From NCBI GenBank assembly GCA_037951165.1, contig JBBDHG010000134.1:1913501-1977500 (forward strand): DNA of 64,000 nucleotides. Direction: 5' to 3'. Positions 44,801 through 57,900 of this stretch are shown here, piece after piece. Numbering within the stretch: position 1 is the first letter of the stretch; each line of letters begins with the position of its first letter. The notes beneath the pieces are model-generated. The model searched no databases. It worked only from the letters and a program-made list of their open reading frames with translations, and was not told the origin of the DNA. The position numbers and the translations under genes are program-made. Source of the stretch: Lophius americanus. Its lineage: Eukaryota > Chordata > Actinopteri > Lophiiformes > Lophiidae.

Positions 44801-47800
44801 GATCTCCACTTCTCTTTTGGGTCTCATGTAGCTAATCTGGTTTCCAAACTTAGGGTGAAGCTAAGCTTCTACTATAGGACTAAATTCTGCTTTTCTTTTA
44901 GGACAAGAAAATATCTTGTCAAAGAGCATCAAACATGACACTCAAAAGAATTCCAGTTGCTTCTGATTCAACCTTTAGCATTAAAGAGACCTGGATGAAT
45001 GAGAATCTACAAAAAAGTGATCTATCTTAATTTTGAAATGGTCAAGGCGACATCGTGAAGGGTATCCGGCATAAGAAAACAACAACCTGTGAACATTTAA
45101 CTATGCGGATGAGACTGCTGTGGCGACCCCAACATTAAATGCAGCCAAAAGAATAAAGACATGTGCCGTACACATGGCGCTGTTCCTCTGGCAACATAAC
45201 ACTGCTATACACACTCTATGGTGGAATGGCGAGTATCCACTGCCGTGCTGACTTTTTCTCATGAACTGACTCACCCCCAGCCCGCCGTCCCGTAATGAGA
45301 AGTAAACCAGGCAAATGTTGAGTTCGTTAAGTGGTCCTATTTGTCCATACTGGGTCTTAAAACGCCGATGTTCCTCCTCCATTTGGGCATTGCTCGGGCT
45401 AAAACTAAGGGATTTTGTGAGAAACGTTTATGTGTGAGGCGTGAGGAAATCTCTCTCCAGTCTAGCGGATGGCTGTGTGGTCAAACTGTGCACAGCACGT
45501 TAATGCGTAGAAATAGCAGAAGTTAAGAAACTTAATCAAGTCGTCTGTGTGCGACCATTCTGAATAACTACAAAATGACCGCCTGGGTAGTTTTTTTAAA
45601 TGATGAATATCCAATCTGCAAAGCCTGCTTTTGGAGAGTTACTGCTATTGGCTTCAATATGTGTAATAAGTCCTAACTTCTACTGGAGAATCAACCATCC
45701 CTGTTTGCCCAAGTCGTGCAAGTCGTCACATGCTCATCATGAGCGGTAACCATTCACTCACCATTGGTACAGCCAATGGGGGCAACTTGGCAATCAGTAT
45801 TTTTTCAAAGACAATTACACATTTGGACCTCAGGCGCCGGGGATCGAACTACTGACCTTCTTATAGGTTGCCTCGCGCCCTACCAACTGGGCCAACATCT
45901 CCAGAAGTTAGAAGTTGTTCTTGACGCTGATTGTTTAGGAACATTATTTAATTAGTTTGGTCGATTCGTCAGAGAACACTATGGAGACCATGGTCTCCAC
46001 ACTCAACTGTCTTTATACAACATAAATTGTTTGATTTGTGTTAGTGTACCAATTCTTTTATATGGAAGTGAAGTTTTGGGGTTTCATAAGTTAGACCAAA
46101 TTGAAATGTTACATAGGATGTTTCTGAAATGTTTGCTTTAAGCAAAACAAACTACATCTAACTGTATTGTTTATGGTCAACATGGCAGGCATAGGTAAGA
46201 TACAAAGGTAAAAATGCAAAAAATACATTTCTTGATGCATTTAATAATTGACAGCACAAGATTAATTCTTCTGTTCTGTTTGTCTAACTCAAGCATTTGT
46301 ACGACAATAACATCAATCAGCCTAAATAGGTTTTTAAAGTAAAGAATATTCTTTATGAAGGTGGCTTATCCTATTTATGGAATGGGAATGGACGTTTTGA
46401 GCCTGAACATGTACAAAGCATAAGGTAGAACTCTGACAACCTTATGACTGACAGACATGATGTTTTGAGATGGCATGACCACATAGCAAGCCTTTATGTG
46501 ACACTTGATATTTCTTTTGAGAATATCACACTTTGTTGAGACAATGCAACTGAAACATTCTATATCTCCAAATTCTGATGTTGAAGCCATAATATGCCTG
46601 TTTCAAGGCACAGATAGGATCGTGATAATAATCCCAAACATGTAGCTTTTGTTTGACCGGAGATCAAGGAGATAAGTTACACTACGTGCTTGTTTGTTCT
46701 TTTTTTCCCTGAAGATATAAAGGATGTGATGAGAAAATATTACGGACTAAGCCTTAGTTCAGATAAAGTTAATGTGTTCCACAAAATACAAGTTTTATTA
46801 GTTTAGTTTGGTCAAAGTGAAGTTAAATTAAAAGTAATGACTTTTATGTCATTACTTTGACGGTAAACTGGTTGATGCTTGTTGTGAGTTGTTATCTGTT
46901 CCTCATACCCCAGGGAGGGGTCCAACTGGGAAATAAAAACTAATATCTGGTTCAGACTAACCATTAATTCTGTCTTCAACGATGGTATTTCAGGATTCAC
47001 CCTGTCAGATCCGACAACCATGACAGTTAAAATTTGGGGATTCCTGGGATTTCTCGGATTAATGCATGGATTTTGACAAGTGTTTTTGGAGTCAGGAGAC
47101 AGCTTCACTGAATGTTGAAAATTATGACAAAAACCTCACTTCAAACGGTTGTACCACCAATTTAGGGAAAAAAGTTTCTCTCAAATTTGCCCAAAAATTA
47201 CATTTTAAATCCCTTGAGTGAATTATTCAATCCCTGAAGTGTGCCAGGTCTGCCTTAGTTTTCTGCTTTTGGGTCCTTCATATGACTCACTCGTAGCAAA
47301 GTCATTAGTATTCTGATAAATGCAGCTCGTTGAGGTGATGAGCGACACCTGAGTTTAAATGTCATTGCCAATTTGTTTTCGGCCATAAGGCCAAGCCTTG
47401 AGCTCAGACATACTGGCTATAATGATTTAGGAGCTGTTAAGTAGCCACTTTCTGCCAGCAGTTTTTCCATCTCCAAGGAGACATTTTAACGTGAAACAAT
47501 GTCAACAACTCCTTCAAACCTTGTTTTCTCTGATTGAGTTTCACATCTAATACGGCTGTAAATATGTCATTACTTTCTGCGAGTGTTTTCACATGACCTC
47601 GTCTTGCCTCTGATTTCAGCCATGTGTGGAAGCACCTTGGTGCTGACCCCTCCCCTCTCCAAAAACACAGCCCACCGCTGTCCAATGTCTATATGATCAA
47701 GGTTATGTCAGGTGAAAATGGGGTACTTCGAGGCAAATCCTTGACACTCTGGAAACTGGATAAAAGCAGAAAATCGGAGTAGACTTTGATGACACTGAAT

Positions 47801-50800
47801 CCTCCACTTTTTTTTTTGATCTCAGGGGATCTTGCAATGATGACAAGCTGTCAAGACTGATGTTCACCAGGCAGGGCACTTATTTAACAAACGCTGTTGA
47901 TGATTTCCTCTTTGCCCCTGAAACCCCAGCCTAGAGTCCTCACCCAAGTTGAAATCCTCTCTTTGGGTGCATTCATTTAATTTCCATGAAGTCAGTCCCA
48001 CTCTTCCGTTACCAGCCCCATGCAATCCATGACAAAACTCCCTGCCCGAGGTCTTCCTCCCCCCCTTTTTTTTTATCAACCCTGATTTACATGAGCTTCT
48101 CGGGATCCAGCTGCTCTTTATGAGAGGCAATACAGAATTAATGGGTCTACCCTGGGAGGGAGTAAGGCGGAGTTATGGCTGTGAAAAGGCAGAAACACAG
48201 TGGATGGCATTTAGCAGCTAGTCTCCCCAGGGCAGGTAAAACAGTGCCAAGGCTTGTCATCGTGGGCACATCTGGGGCTCATGTTGAACTTAAAACACAC
48301 GAGACAGCCACTCATCTAACGGTAGTCTGGACAAAATGAGAGACCCAGTATGACTGCATGACCTTAAGGCCTGTTTTCATCCTGTTTAGGCTTTACAAAG
48401 GATGTGCTGTGTTCCCCTGTGTTCGCCTCGCTAACTGCTCTTTTTTATGATTTACTACAACATGGTTCCCACCTGGTGTTGGTGAACTACTTTGTTTTGT
48501 GTTGTTTGGTTAACCTCTAACTTAGTCCAGTGTTTGACCTTGGGCTCCAAAGCTTCAGAGGACTTCAATTGTTTATTGATAAGATCATTCAAAGTAATAC
48601 CCGTGTCTAAGTTGCAGAAATTGCCCAAAAAGATCTCATATCCATTGGAGTTAGGATGGAATATTTCCTGATCTATAACAGGCGTCTATTATCTGCCCTA
48701 CACTGTGAGCATACTACGGAGCTGGAGGCCTCAAAGCCTTGGTGCTTTAACAAAGGTGCAAGACTCCTGGGACAGGTAATCCAGATATTTTGAGATGCCT
48801 TAGAGGAATCATCAGTAAAGAAATAAACAGTGGATCTCACTGATCTCTCTGTTGGTAGCTCAAGACACGTCAGAGCAAGTCCAGATGTAGATGTCGAATG
48901 ATCCATGTACAGATTTTGTCTAGTGAGACACAGGGGAACCATGGGCAGGAAGCATGCCACGGTTTCTATCTAGAAGCATGAGGGGACGTCCTCCGGTAAC
49001 GTTGTGTGGAGTCAAGCCAGTGAAGGAAATAAAGAGATTTCAGTGCTGGAGCAGTGATTTAGCCTCCACTACTGACCCGTCATGTCAGCAGATAAGGGGT
49101 AACACTCAATGAAAGGAAGCTGCCCCCCGGTGACACCAAGATTTAGCCCAAGTTGTTGTTCAGTTCTAAAGACTTGTGACACATAATCTCAGATGTATTC
49201 AATCTTACACTGATCAAAAACTGCCCCCTAATATTGTGTAGGTTCCCTTTTGCTGCCACAGTTCTGTGATTAAGTTCTAGAGTAGAGTTCTGACACCTTT
49301 TGATCAGATCTGGCATTGCATTATATAGTGATTTGTTGCTCAACTGTGGGATCGGAATTCTTGGGCTTCCCTTCACTCCCAAAGCATCAATAAGCTGTCG
49401 TTTGCTCACCAGTTGTCCTTTCCTTGACCACTTTGGTAGATAGTAACCACTGCAGACCTGTAAAACCTCACTCAACAGTTTTTATTATTACCTCCGCCAA
49501 GGAGTTCATATTTTCAAATCTGCATGATATCAAAACTAAATTAGATTTATTAGCAACGTCATACTGTAATCAGTCCTCTCCACCCTTAGTATATCCTGAA
49601 GGTCATATTTATTTGATTTTTCTGCAGTCGATAATCATAGAGCCAAAGCAATTTCACCAACAATTAGAATGCCCTTTAGGCACAGTTTTACTTCAGAACA
49701 GACTCTCTCCCCTCCTTTCTGTACTTGTGGTTCGGATCACTGACAACGACAGGATTCTCATCCAACAAATTCTGCTTGCACAGTTTATGTCACATCTTTT
49801 TCGACGTAAAACTCCGATCAGGCCATGAATCAGATCTGCAGACCTTACGTTGAAGCATCTGCCAAAACAATTTCCCAATTTTTTAGGAAAGTCTCAGAGA
49901 AAATACAGAATGTGCAAATACTGACTATGAGATTATCTACTTTTTTCTTATTACAGTTTTATTACACTTGGAAAGCTTTGATCTTCTGGCACAAATAAGA
50001 CTAATTCAAACCTGATTTATAAAACTGTGATAGATTCATAAACTTCATATCTGGCTCAAATAATTCAAACCACGGTGGCCTCACTACACATTTCATATTA
50101 AGTTTCCAGCCTCCTTTGTGCATGTAGAGCCTGAGCGCTCTGTGATGACATTGGGTGATATGATCCACTGTGGCCTTTGGTGCCTGGCAGTCTGGTGTAT
50201 GTTGTAGATACCAAAGAGCATTATCACATTGATTTCCCTGTAGACCCAATTAAACAAGGCATACTGGACTGTGCCTGCCCTCCTGCAGGTCAAATTTCAA
50301 CGGCAGGATTCGGACTTTAAGTTATTCCTGATTGATTGTCTAATGGTGATCCTGCACTGCCATCATCATCTCACTTAGGAATTGACCCGTATGGGAATGA
50401 ATCCTCTTTTAGGATTAAAGTTATTTTCGAAAAACACGTTCCTTCATCATCAATTACACTTATTTGGTTTTCCAAAACAAACCCTAACAATTATAGTGCT
50501 ACAATATTGAAAAAGGTTTCCTGCATACAGAGGAAATACTTCTACAGTACCAGATAGATAAATAAAAATGTCATCTGCATAAATCAACCAGCTGCAAAAC
50601 ACTCCATTTCCATTTTTTGTAACAGCTTATCCTGTGCCATCCAAATTGACACTTACAAAGAGGCTGGATATAGCCTGGACAAGTCACCATTTCATCGGGA
50701 AGCAGCTTCAGACCGCAATTTTGTTAAATTGATGCTTTCAGGGATTGATGCTTTCATCATCAGAGGATCAAGGAAAAATGTTAAAATATTTCTAACATCA

Positions 50801-51927
50801 TAGAATTATTATTCCAAAAATGAAAAATTTAGATAATTATCCAGCACATACATTATCAAAATTTGCCTCACATTTACTCTTTCCTTACGTCACAACATCA
50901 ACGTATGACAGGTCAGCCTAGCATATGAATATGTAATACTATCTGCGACAACAGTTTTTATGAGTGATGTAGTACAAAAGGGTTACATGAGGCACAAAAC
51001 TGAGCACACAACGGTTTGTGAAAAGAATGCCGACATAATCTGATAATTCTGAATCTGAGACATTTTCATTTTCACGACTTTCAGCAGCGGGCAACAAGAC
51101 ACAGAAAAGACAATGACAGCTACCAGTTGGGTTTTTAAGATCAAGGGATCTGTTACATCCTCACCGTATGTGCAGGATGAAATTGTCAATCCAAGCAATG
51201 GTTATGAGCTAAAATGAACTTAAATGACACCAAATGCAACAAGAATGTATTTTTCACTATGATAACATCAAAAAAAATTTAAAAGCAAGTGGTGATGAAG
51301 TGTGCAAAAGTGTAAGAGAAAGATTTTCCGCTGCTGGCCTTGGAACAGCTGGAAGAGATCAGCAAAGATCATTCACTAGACATAAAACCTAAGAGCAAGG
51401 CTTTCGACAGGTTTTAGATACCATTGGAGGAGGAGGACCATAATAGTTTCAAGTATCACCATGGCAATTATACCACCATTCTCAAAGACATGTTTGTTTG
51501 AACTGAGCCTTTTGACTCCATGTTCTATAAGAACAAGTGCAGGCAGTGAGTAAGGGCTGTGGACCAGGAGCTTGAAGGTTGTCTGCAACCTAAAAGGCTC
51601 AGATTTCCCAGTTATAGTAAATCACATTGGACCCATGCAAATAACAAATATATTGTTGTGTCAGACTACAACTTGTAACCGAACACAAATTAAATTGATG
51701 AGCTCCTCTTTCTTGAGCTAAAGGTTTTTGACCTTTGGCTCAAGTCGTAAACTGAGGAACAAGCACTAACGTCCTTAATTCATCTTAAAGTAGACTGTTT
51801 AACTTTGTGATTGCACAATAGAAGAGAAGAGCTGAACCAAGGATAGACCTCTGTGGAGTTCCTGCTTTGGTCTTCAAGGCAGATAGATCTGGACATTATG
51901 AAGTAACCAGCAGCAACTCAGTTGTTG

Positions 51928-51970
<43 letters not shown>

Positions 51971-54900
51971 CCTGTGTGTGTGTTAAGAGGAGATATAATC
52001 TCAAAGGATGAGAGACGCCAGCCTGTTCTCATTTAGAGCTAATGGGGGGATGGAGAGATTGATGGAGTAATGGATGGAGATGGGAATGCAACAACTGGCC
52101 GTGACCAATGTGTTCAGGAAACAGTCATTGCTCTGTACAGATGTGCAGCTGGCACTGGGACAGCTTGCAGTTTTACTGCTCCACATCTCCTACCCCTAAA
52201 CTCCCCGCTCACGTTTAATAATGATGAAATGGTTCTCATTATCTCTTCCACTCTGCAAGGCCAGGAGAGTTTGATAGTTATCTGTCTGTATATATCAGGG
52301 AAGACATTCCTGTACTCTAAGTGATCAGGATCAATCAAGAAGGCACAGAAAAAACACAGGATACCCCTCACTGACTGATTGTAGGTGAGGTCTCAACAAT
52401 ATTTCAATTAATAATCAGCTGGGTTTTTGTACATCCAGGTCCCGGCATTGTTGGGAAGCGTTCTCTATAATTACATTGTGCTTTGAGAAGATTTGGTGGC
52501 ATGCAAAACAGTAACTGCAGCAGCCGGGTGATGATGAATACCATTCAGGTGATTGCATTAATGTGAGTGTGTATTTGCTCGGGTGTGTGTGTGCCTGTGT
52601 GGCCAAATGGCGTTTTACAGCCCGGAACTGTGAGTGGCTTGAGATGCACCCATGGGAGATGTAGTGCTGCCTCAAGCAGAATATATGGCATTGACCTGGA
52701 ATTAACTAAGGAAGTAAAATGAGGGAGTCGAGTTCCTAAACATCCCTATTTAAATGTATTGCTGCCATAATCGTGGATTAAGTTGCATAGCAGCAACATG
52801 GAGCAATGAGAAAGGAGTGAATCTTTTCTTTCTTTTGTCAGCTGGAAAGGAAAGCAGTGCAGTGTCTGCAGAGAGCTTAAAAAATCCGACCCCCTTATGC
52901 TTTATTTTCCTTCGAACTCGTCCATTTTTAATGCAAACTACATTTTTTGAGCTTAAGAGACGCTTCATTTTCATACATTTTAAGGGGGAAGTGGTTTAAA
53001 AGGTGTAATAGACAGTTTTCAGAGGTATTTAACTATTTATTTGTGGCAGCAGAGGGAGATTTTCCAGCATTAAAGTTGCATTCGCGTCAAAGAATAGAAA
53101 CACTCTAAACTGGCTGTGAGTAAGAGAGAAAGGGGAAAACTCAACGAGAGACCTTTCATGTGTTTATTTGGTTACCAATATTAGAAGAAACCCTTTCACC
53201 ATGAATACTCCCAATCAGGGTTAAATATAAATCTGCATCTTACAGCTACGAGAGTCTGTAATCAAGAGTGGGGTTACCCTGCTTTTCATGTATCCGGTCC
53301 AAACCAAACATATGCATATGTTTCCAGGATAAACACCAATCCAAGGCTCCCACAGACCACTGGGCTTGGGATGCAACCAATAGCCGGTTTTCCTCGCCAG
53401 ATATTCCCCATAATCCTGCACCGTTTGCCCAAAAACAGCCCAACCTCATGTGAATAAGTATTTCATAATTACACTTAATAATTACACACATATAACACAG
53501 CTGTCATATTTGTTTGCAATACACATAAAAAGGAAAGCTTCAACTCAAATTGATATCTTATTTCATAATATACATAACTGCATGGTAATGGAAATACAGG
53601 TTAGATCCACCAAACATTTCTGAATAGTGCTGCAGCATTCTTATCAACGACTGAAGATGGGGGACTTGTTTTAAACCATATTGAAAAAAATCCGAGAACC
53701 TATATAAAGGCAGAATATTGCTTTCCCAAATCACAGATGGGCCTGCTACAGCAAGAAAGACATTTGTGATGTGGACAGACTATATCCTCTATAACATGTA
53801 ACAGGATGTGGAAATTACCAATGTTCAAATGTGCCTCAAAATTAAAGAATAGGAGAATCCATGAAACCAATTATGAGAGGAATACCGTTTTGAGTGTTTG
53901 TACAATTTCAATGAATTCTGTCCAGAGGGTTTTGAGGACATGTGGATAGATTTTAGACAAGCAGGACGTACGCAGCCGGCGGTATGATAATAATGTATTG
54001 CCAGTGTGGTGAGGGCAAAAATAATCCCATAGAGTTTAAAACAACTCTCCTGAAGTCAGAGATCACATATTGTATGGAAAAGTTGTTAATTACACAGTTT
54101 TTAAAAACAAGGTGTAAACGACTGTGTTAAAAATACCTCTAAGCTAAAGGTGTGTGAACTCATCTTAGGTTTGTCAATCGGTTTAAAAGTTTTTTTATGC
54201 TATGAATGAATCTAAAATCCTGTTTTAACATGTCATCTTACCCGGTAACTTCAAAGTGACTTCTAGTATTCATAAAAAGCACTCTATCAATTAAATGTAT
54301 TATTATTATTCATTTTATAAAACAAAGCCCTCGGCTGATTAGATCACAGCCTTTGTTCCAGACTAAGAAACCCATCTTTCCACTGACATGAGGTTGAGTA
54401 GACAAAATCTTATTTTATGGTTAAACAGTTCTTTACTCATTTTGTAGATTCATTACCTAGAGAGATCATTGGAGCTAGTAGAGGGATTGTCCTGTTTTTC
54501 ATATTGGTCATTTAGAGTGACACGCTGTACTGCAGTACGGTCTGGATCAGTAGCGTATAAAACTGAAAACTAAACCTTTCAATCAAAGCAAAATTTGCCC
54601 AAAGATAAGGTTATTGGCCAACATGTAGCATAACACTTTTGAAGCAACTCCCAATATGACGTTGCTCAGAGTAGCTAACAGTATTTATTTTCATTCTTCA
54701 AGTTCTGAATAAAGAGTATCAATGAACTTCCTCAATCTAAAGACAACAGACTGAAGAGCTCTTTTAATCCAATTAGTGCCATAAGGAGTGAGTTTTTAAT
54801 CCAAACGAATGGCTGTTCAGGATTATTTGATGCGGTTCTATGAAAATGGTCTAATGTGTGACAGTCTTGTCATTCTGTATGTAAATCTCTGAGCAGAACA

Positions 54901-57900
54901 GTTTCCATTCAAGCCTCGGATTATTCCAGACTACTATCCATCAAGTCACACATTTTCAGTAAGTTGGGCAGTCATTGTTGGAATACCTTATCTTCATATA
55001 TATTTCTTCAGTCCTATCTCTGAAGACCACCTGATTTTTCATTTTTCTCATCACCAATTTTACTATTTTTGACCCCGAGCAGCATTCTTTCCAAATTTCC
55101 ATTCATAGTTACTGCCGGTAACCGGCCTCAACATCACTAGTAATGGAGCTCTAGTGGAAGTTCAATCAAAAAAGACTATCCTCAGGTGTTCTAGGGCCAC
55201 AGTTACTTCTCATACCATTCTGCTATCCTCAGCTTTCACACATTCCGGTCTCAGATACCTGCTTCAATGCACGGGGTATTAATTTTAATCAGTTGCACTC
55301 ATTCGGTAGCCTCATCCATCCCATCACTATCACACCTGCATTAGCCTACCACCATCAGCTGCTGTCTTTAAATATGACTCTCTCTCCATCCATCTAGTAC
55401 TTGCATGATGCTGGTTCACAGGCCCTCCACCTCCCCATCTCCACCTTACCCGGTATGAAGTTGACTGATTATCGCAAATCTTCTGTTGTAATAAATCATT
55501 TCTCTTTTCTTCATTCTGCTTTCTCTGATTGAAATGGTATTTGTTAATCCGTGCCCACGCCTGATCTGGTTTGGGAATCAGTTTCTGCATATTGACGTGG
55601 CGCAAGTTTGATCCAGAAAAAAAGGTTAAACCAACAAAAAAGCTGAATCCCATCATATTGCATCATAAGATGCATTTTTGCCAACTTTGTTCCAATTGCT
55701 TAATCTCCCATCTCCAAAGTGTTGCTTCCCAGGTAACAAGATAGGGTCCTGCTTTGAGGTAGTCAAAGAACATTCCTTCAACTACACAGTCATGCAGAGA
55801 AAGGACAATTTTTATTTTCAGCTGAACTGCTCTGTTGAGAGTGAAATCTAACGTCCACTGACCTGTAGGAACACTGGTTGGGTTCCATATGTGCAGTGGA
55901 TATTTTTGCACAGCTTGATTTATTCTACTGGAGGTCAACTACATTCTGTCACGAGAACTAGTGTGTGGGCCATGCACTACCAATGAACCATGGGTGAAAC
56001 ATTGGCTTCCTACTCAGATTGAGTCATATCACCCTTAGGGCTTCAGCTGTTGAATTTCCCATAAACACAACAGCCCAACATGACATTATTTGCTTACCGC
56101 TCGACAGACAATAAATTATAAATGGAGAGCATGTGGAGCAATATTTACATATGATCACTATCGGGTCTTTTTTTGACAAGCGTTCACTGTATTTAACAAG
56201 TGACAGAATACAAAGTTAATTATGGTTTGACATCACGATGATGCATTTTGGACGGCTTTGGAGGAAGACATCTTTAGTAAAGCTGACCTCACTGGAGTGC
56301 AATAAAGCACAGAATGAAATGTCCGAAGGCTCCAGAAGACCAATCAGTTGAAGATATTGCAGAAAGGAGTATGGAGTCGGCTTTCTTAAACTCTCAGAAT
56401 GAACACTATAACTCACCCGGTGGAGGGAGTCATGATGCAGCCTCCACGGTCCACTGTCACCCTGCAGCCACATCCCCTCTCTGGCGTGTCATGGTTCATC
56501 CCAAAATTATGTCCAAGCTCATGAGCCAAAGTGACTGCGGCGCCCAGGGGGTTGTCCGAATGGTCCTATAAGACAAATCAATCATGTAGAAGCTGAACGT
56601 GCATTGTATCTCACCGAATCTAAATCTTTAAGCTTGTAATAATTCTGTCCGGTCTTCAATCTGATCGATCACCTACACTAAATTACAAAAGGTTCATTCA
56701 GGTTTAATATAAAAGCCATCAACATAAATTTGCAAGTTAAGAGGATAACAATTTTAGGTTGTTAAAGCTATTTGTTTCAGTTGTATCAAGTTAAATTTAA
56801 TAAAGTACACTGGTCAGCCATAACATTATAACCACCAACAGATGAACCGAACAACGTTGTCTTGTTTAAAATAGGTGGAATATTTTAAGGAGCAAGTGGA
56901 ACATTTTGTCCTAAAAGATGATGTGTTGGAAGTCCGAAAATTGGATCGGCAAAAGGATTTTAGCGACCTCGACAAAGAGCCAATATGTGACGGCTAGATG
57001 ACTGTGTCAGAGCATTTCAAGAACTGTGGACTGCAGTGGGACACCATTAACCGGCAACAGGGTCCTGGGCGCCCAAGGCTCATTGACGTCTGAGGGGAGC
57101 AAAGGCTTGGTCATGATGTCCGATCCCACAGAAAACTACTGCTGCAGAAGTTGCTGAAAAAGTTAACTCTGGTTCTGATAGTAAGGTGTCAGAACACACA
57201 ATGAATCAGTTTGCAGTGTAGGAACCTGCATGACCACAGACTGGTCAGAGTGACAGTCAAACATACCTACAATGGGCATGTCAGCATCAGAACTGGACCA
57301 TGGAGCAATGGAAAAAGATGGCCTAGTCTGAGGAATCGGGTTTCCTTTAACATCACATGACAGTTGCCTGCAGTTGGTGGACAGGTGTGTGTGGAAGAGA
57401 TGGTACCAGGATGCTCAATAGGATGTTATTCGGTTGGGAAACCTGGGAAACCTTGGGCCCCTCCGCTCATGTGGATGTTACTTTGATACATACCACCTTC
57501 CTGAACATTGCCGCAAACTAAGAAAGAGGCCTCTTTGAGCAGGATGATGCTCCCCGACACACAACAAGAATAGTTTAACTATCAGGACAGAAAAGATCTG
57601 CTGCAAACATCTTGGTGCCAGTTACACGAGCTCACCTTCAGAGGATTTTTGGGATCCATGATGTGGCAGGTTTTAGTCCAGCCTTAAAAGAATATTAAGC
57701 ACGTGGTTGTAATGTTATGGCTGATCATTGTGCGTGAAAATGTTGAGGCAATAAGTTTCCTGACTTTTTTTAAGTTATTCAACTCATTATAATTTACAGC
57801 CTATATTTCCAGGCTGGACATGATGCTACAAGCAATACGCCATCATTAAGACGGTTCCGTTTACAGATCTGCTGCGGCAAACAATAACTAATAAAAAGAC

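Larger units (their letters stand above)
43057..56416. other. Large adam12 intron (13.4 kb), repeat debris, no gene
   Basis: Contains SINE-like pieces near 44650-44800 and 45690-45905, a LINE tail near 45040-45130, a Tc1 scrap near 49205-49290 (CCCCCTAATATTGTGTAGGT), a TG microsatellite at 51929-51969 and a short GT run at 43549-43572. The stretch 46000-49000 and most of 50000-56300 show no family I can name; long open frames there have no recognisable domain. Confidence 0.55.

Noticed and set aside
45830..45900. tRNA-like A and B boxes on the minus strand
   Set aside because: No cloverleaf can be drawn; the boxes belong to a SINE head, not a tRNA gene.
48673..48960. 95-residue minus frame, considered as retroelement protein
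   Set aside because: No RT, integrase or gag motif could be seen, so no element was called.
53600..55200. Suspected L1-like LINE remnant on the minus strand
   Set aside because: Only general resemblance; no RT or endonuclease motif identified by eye.
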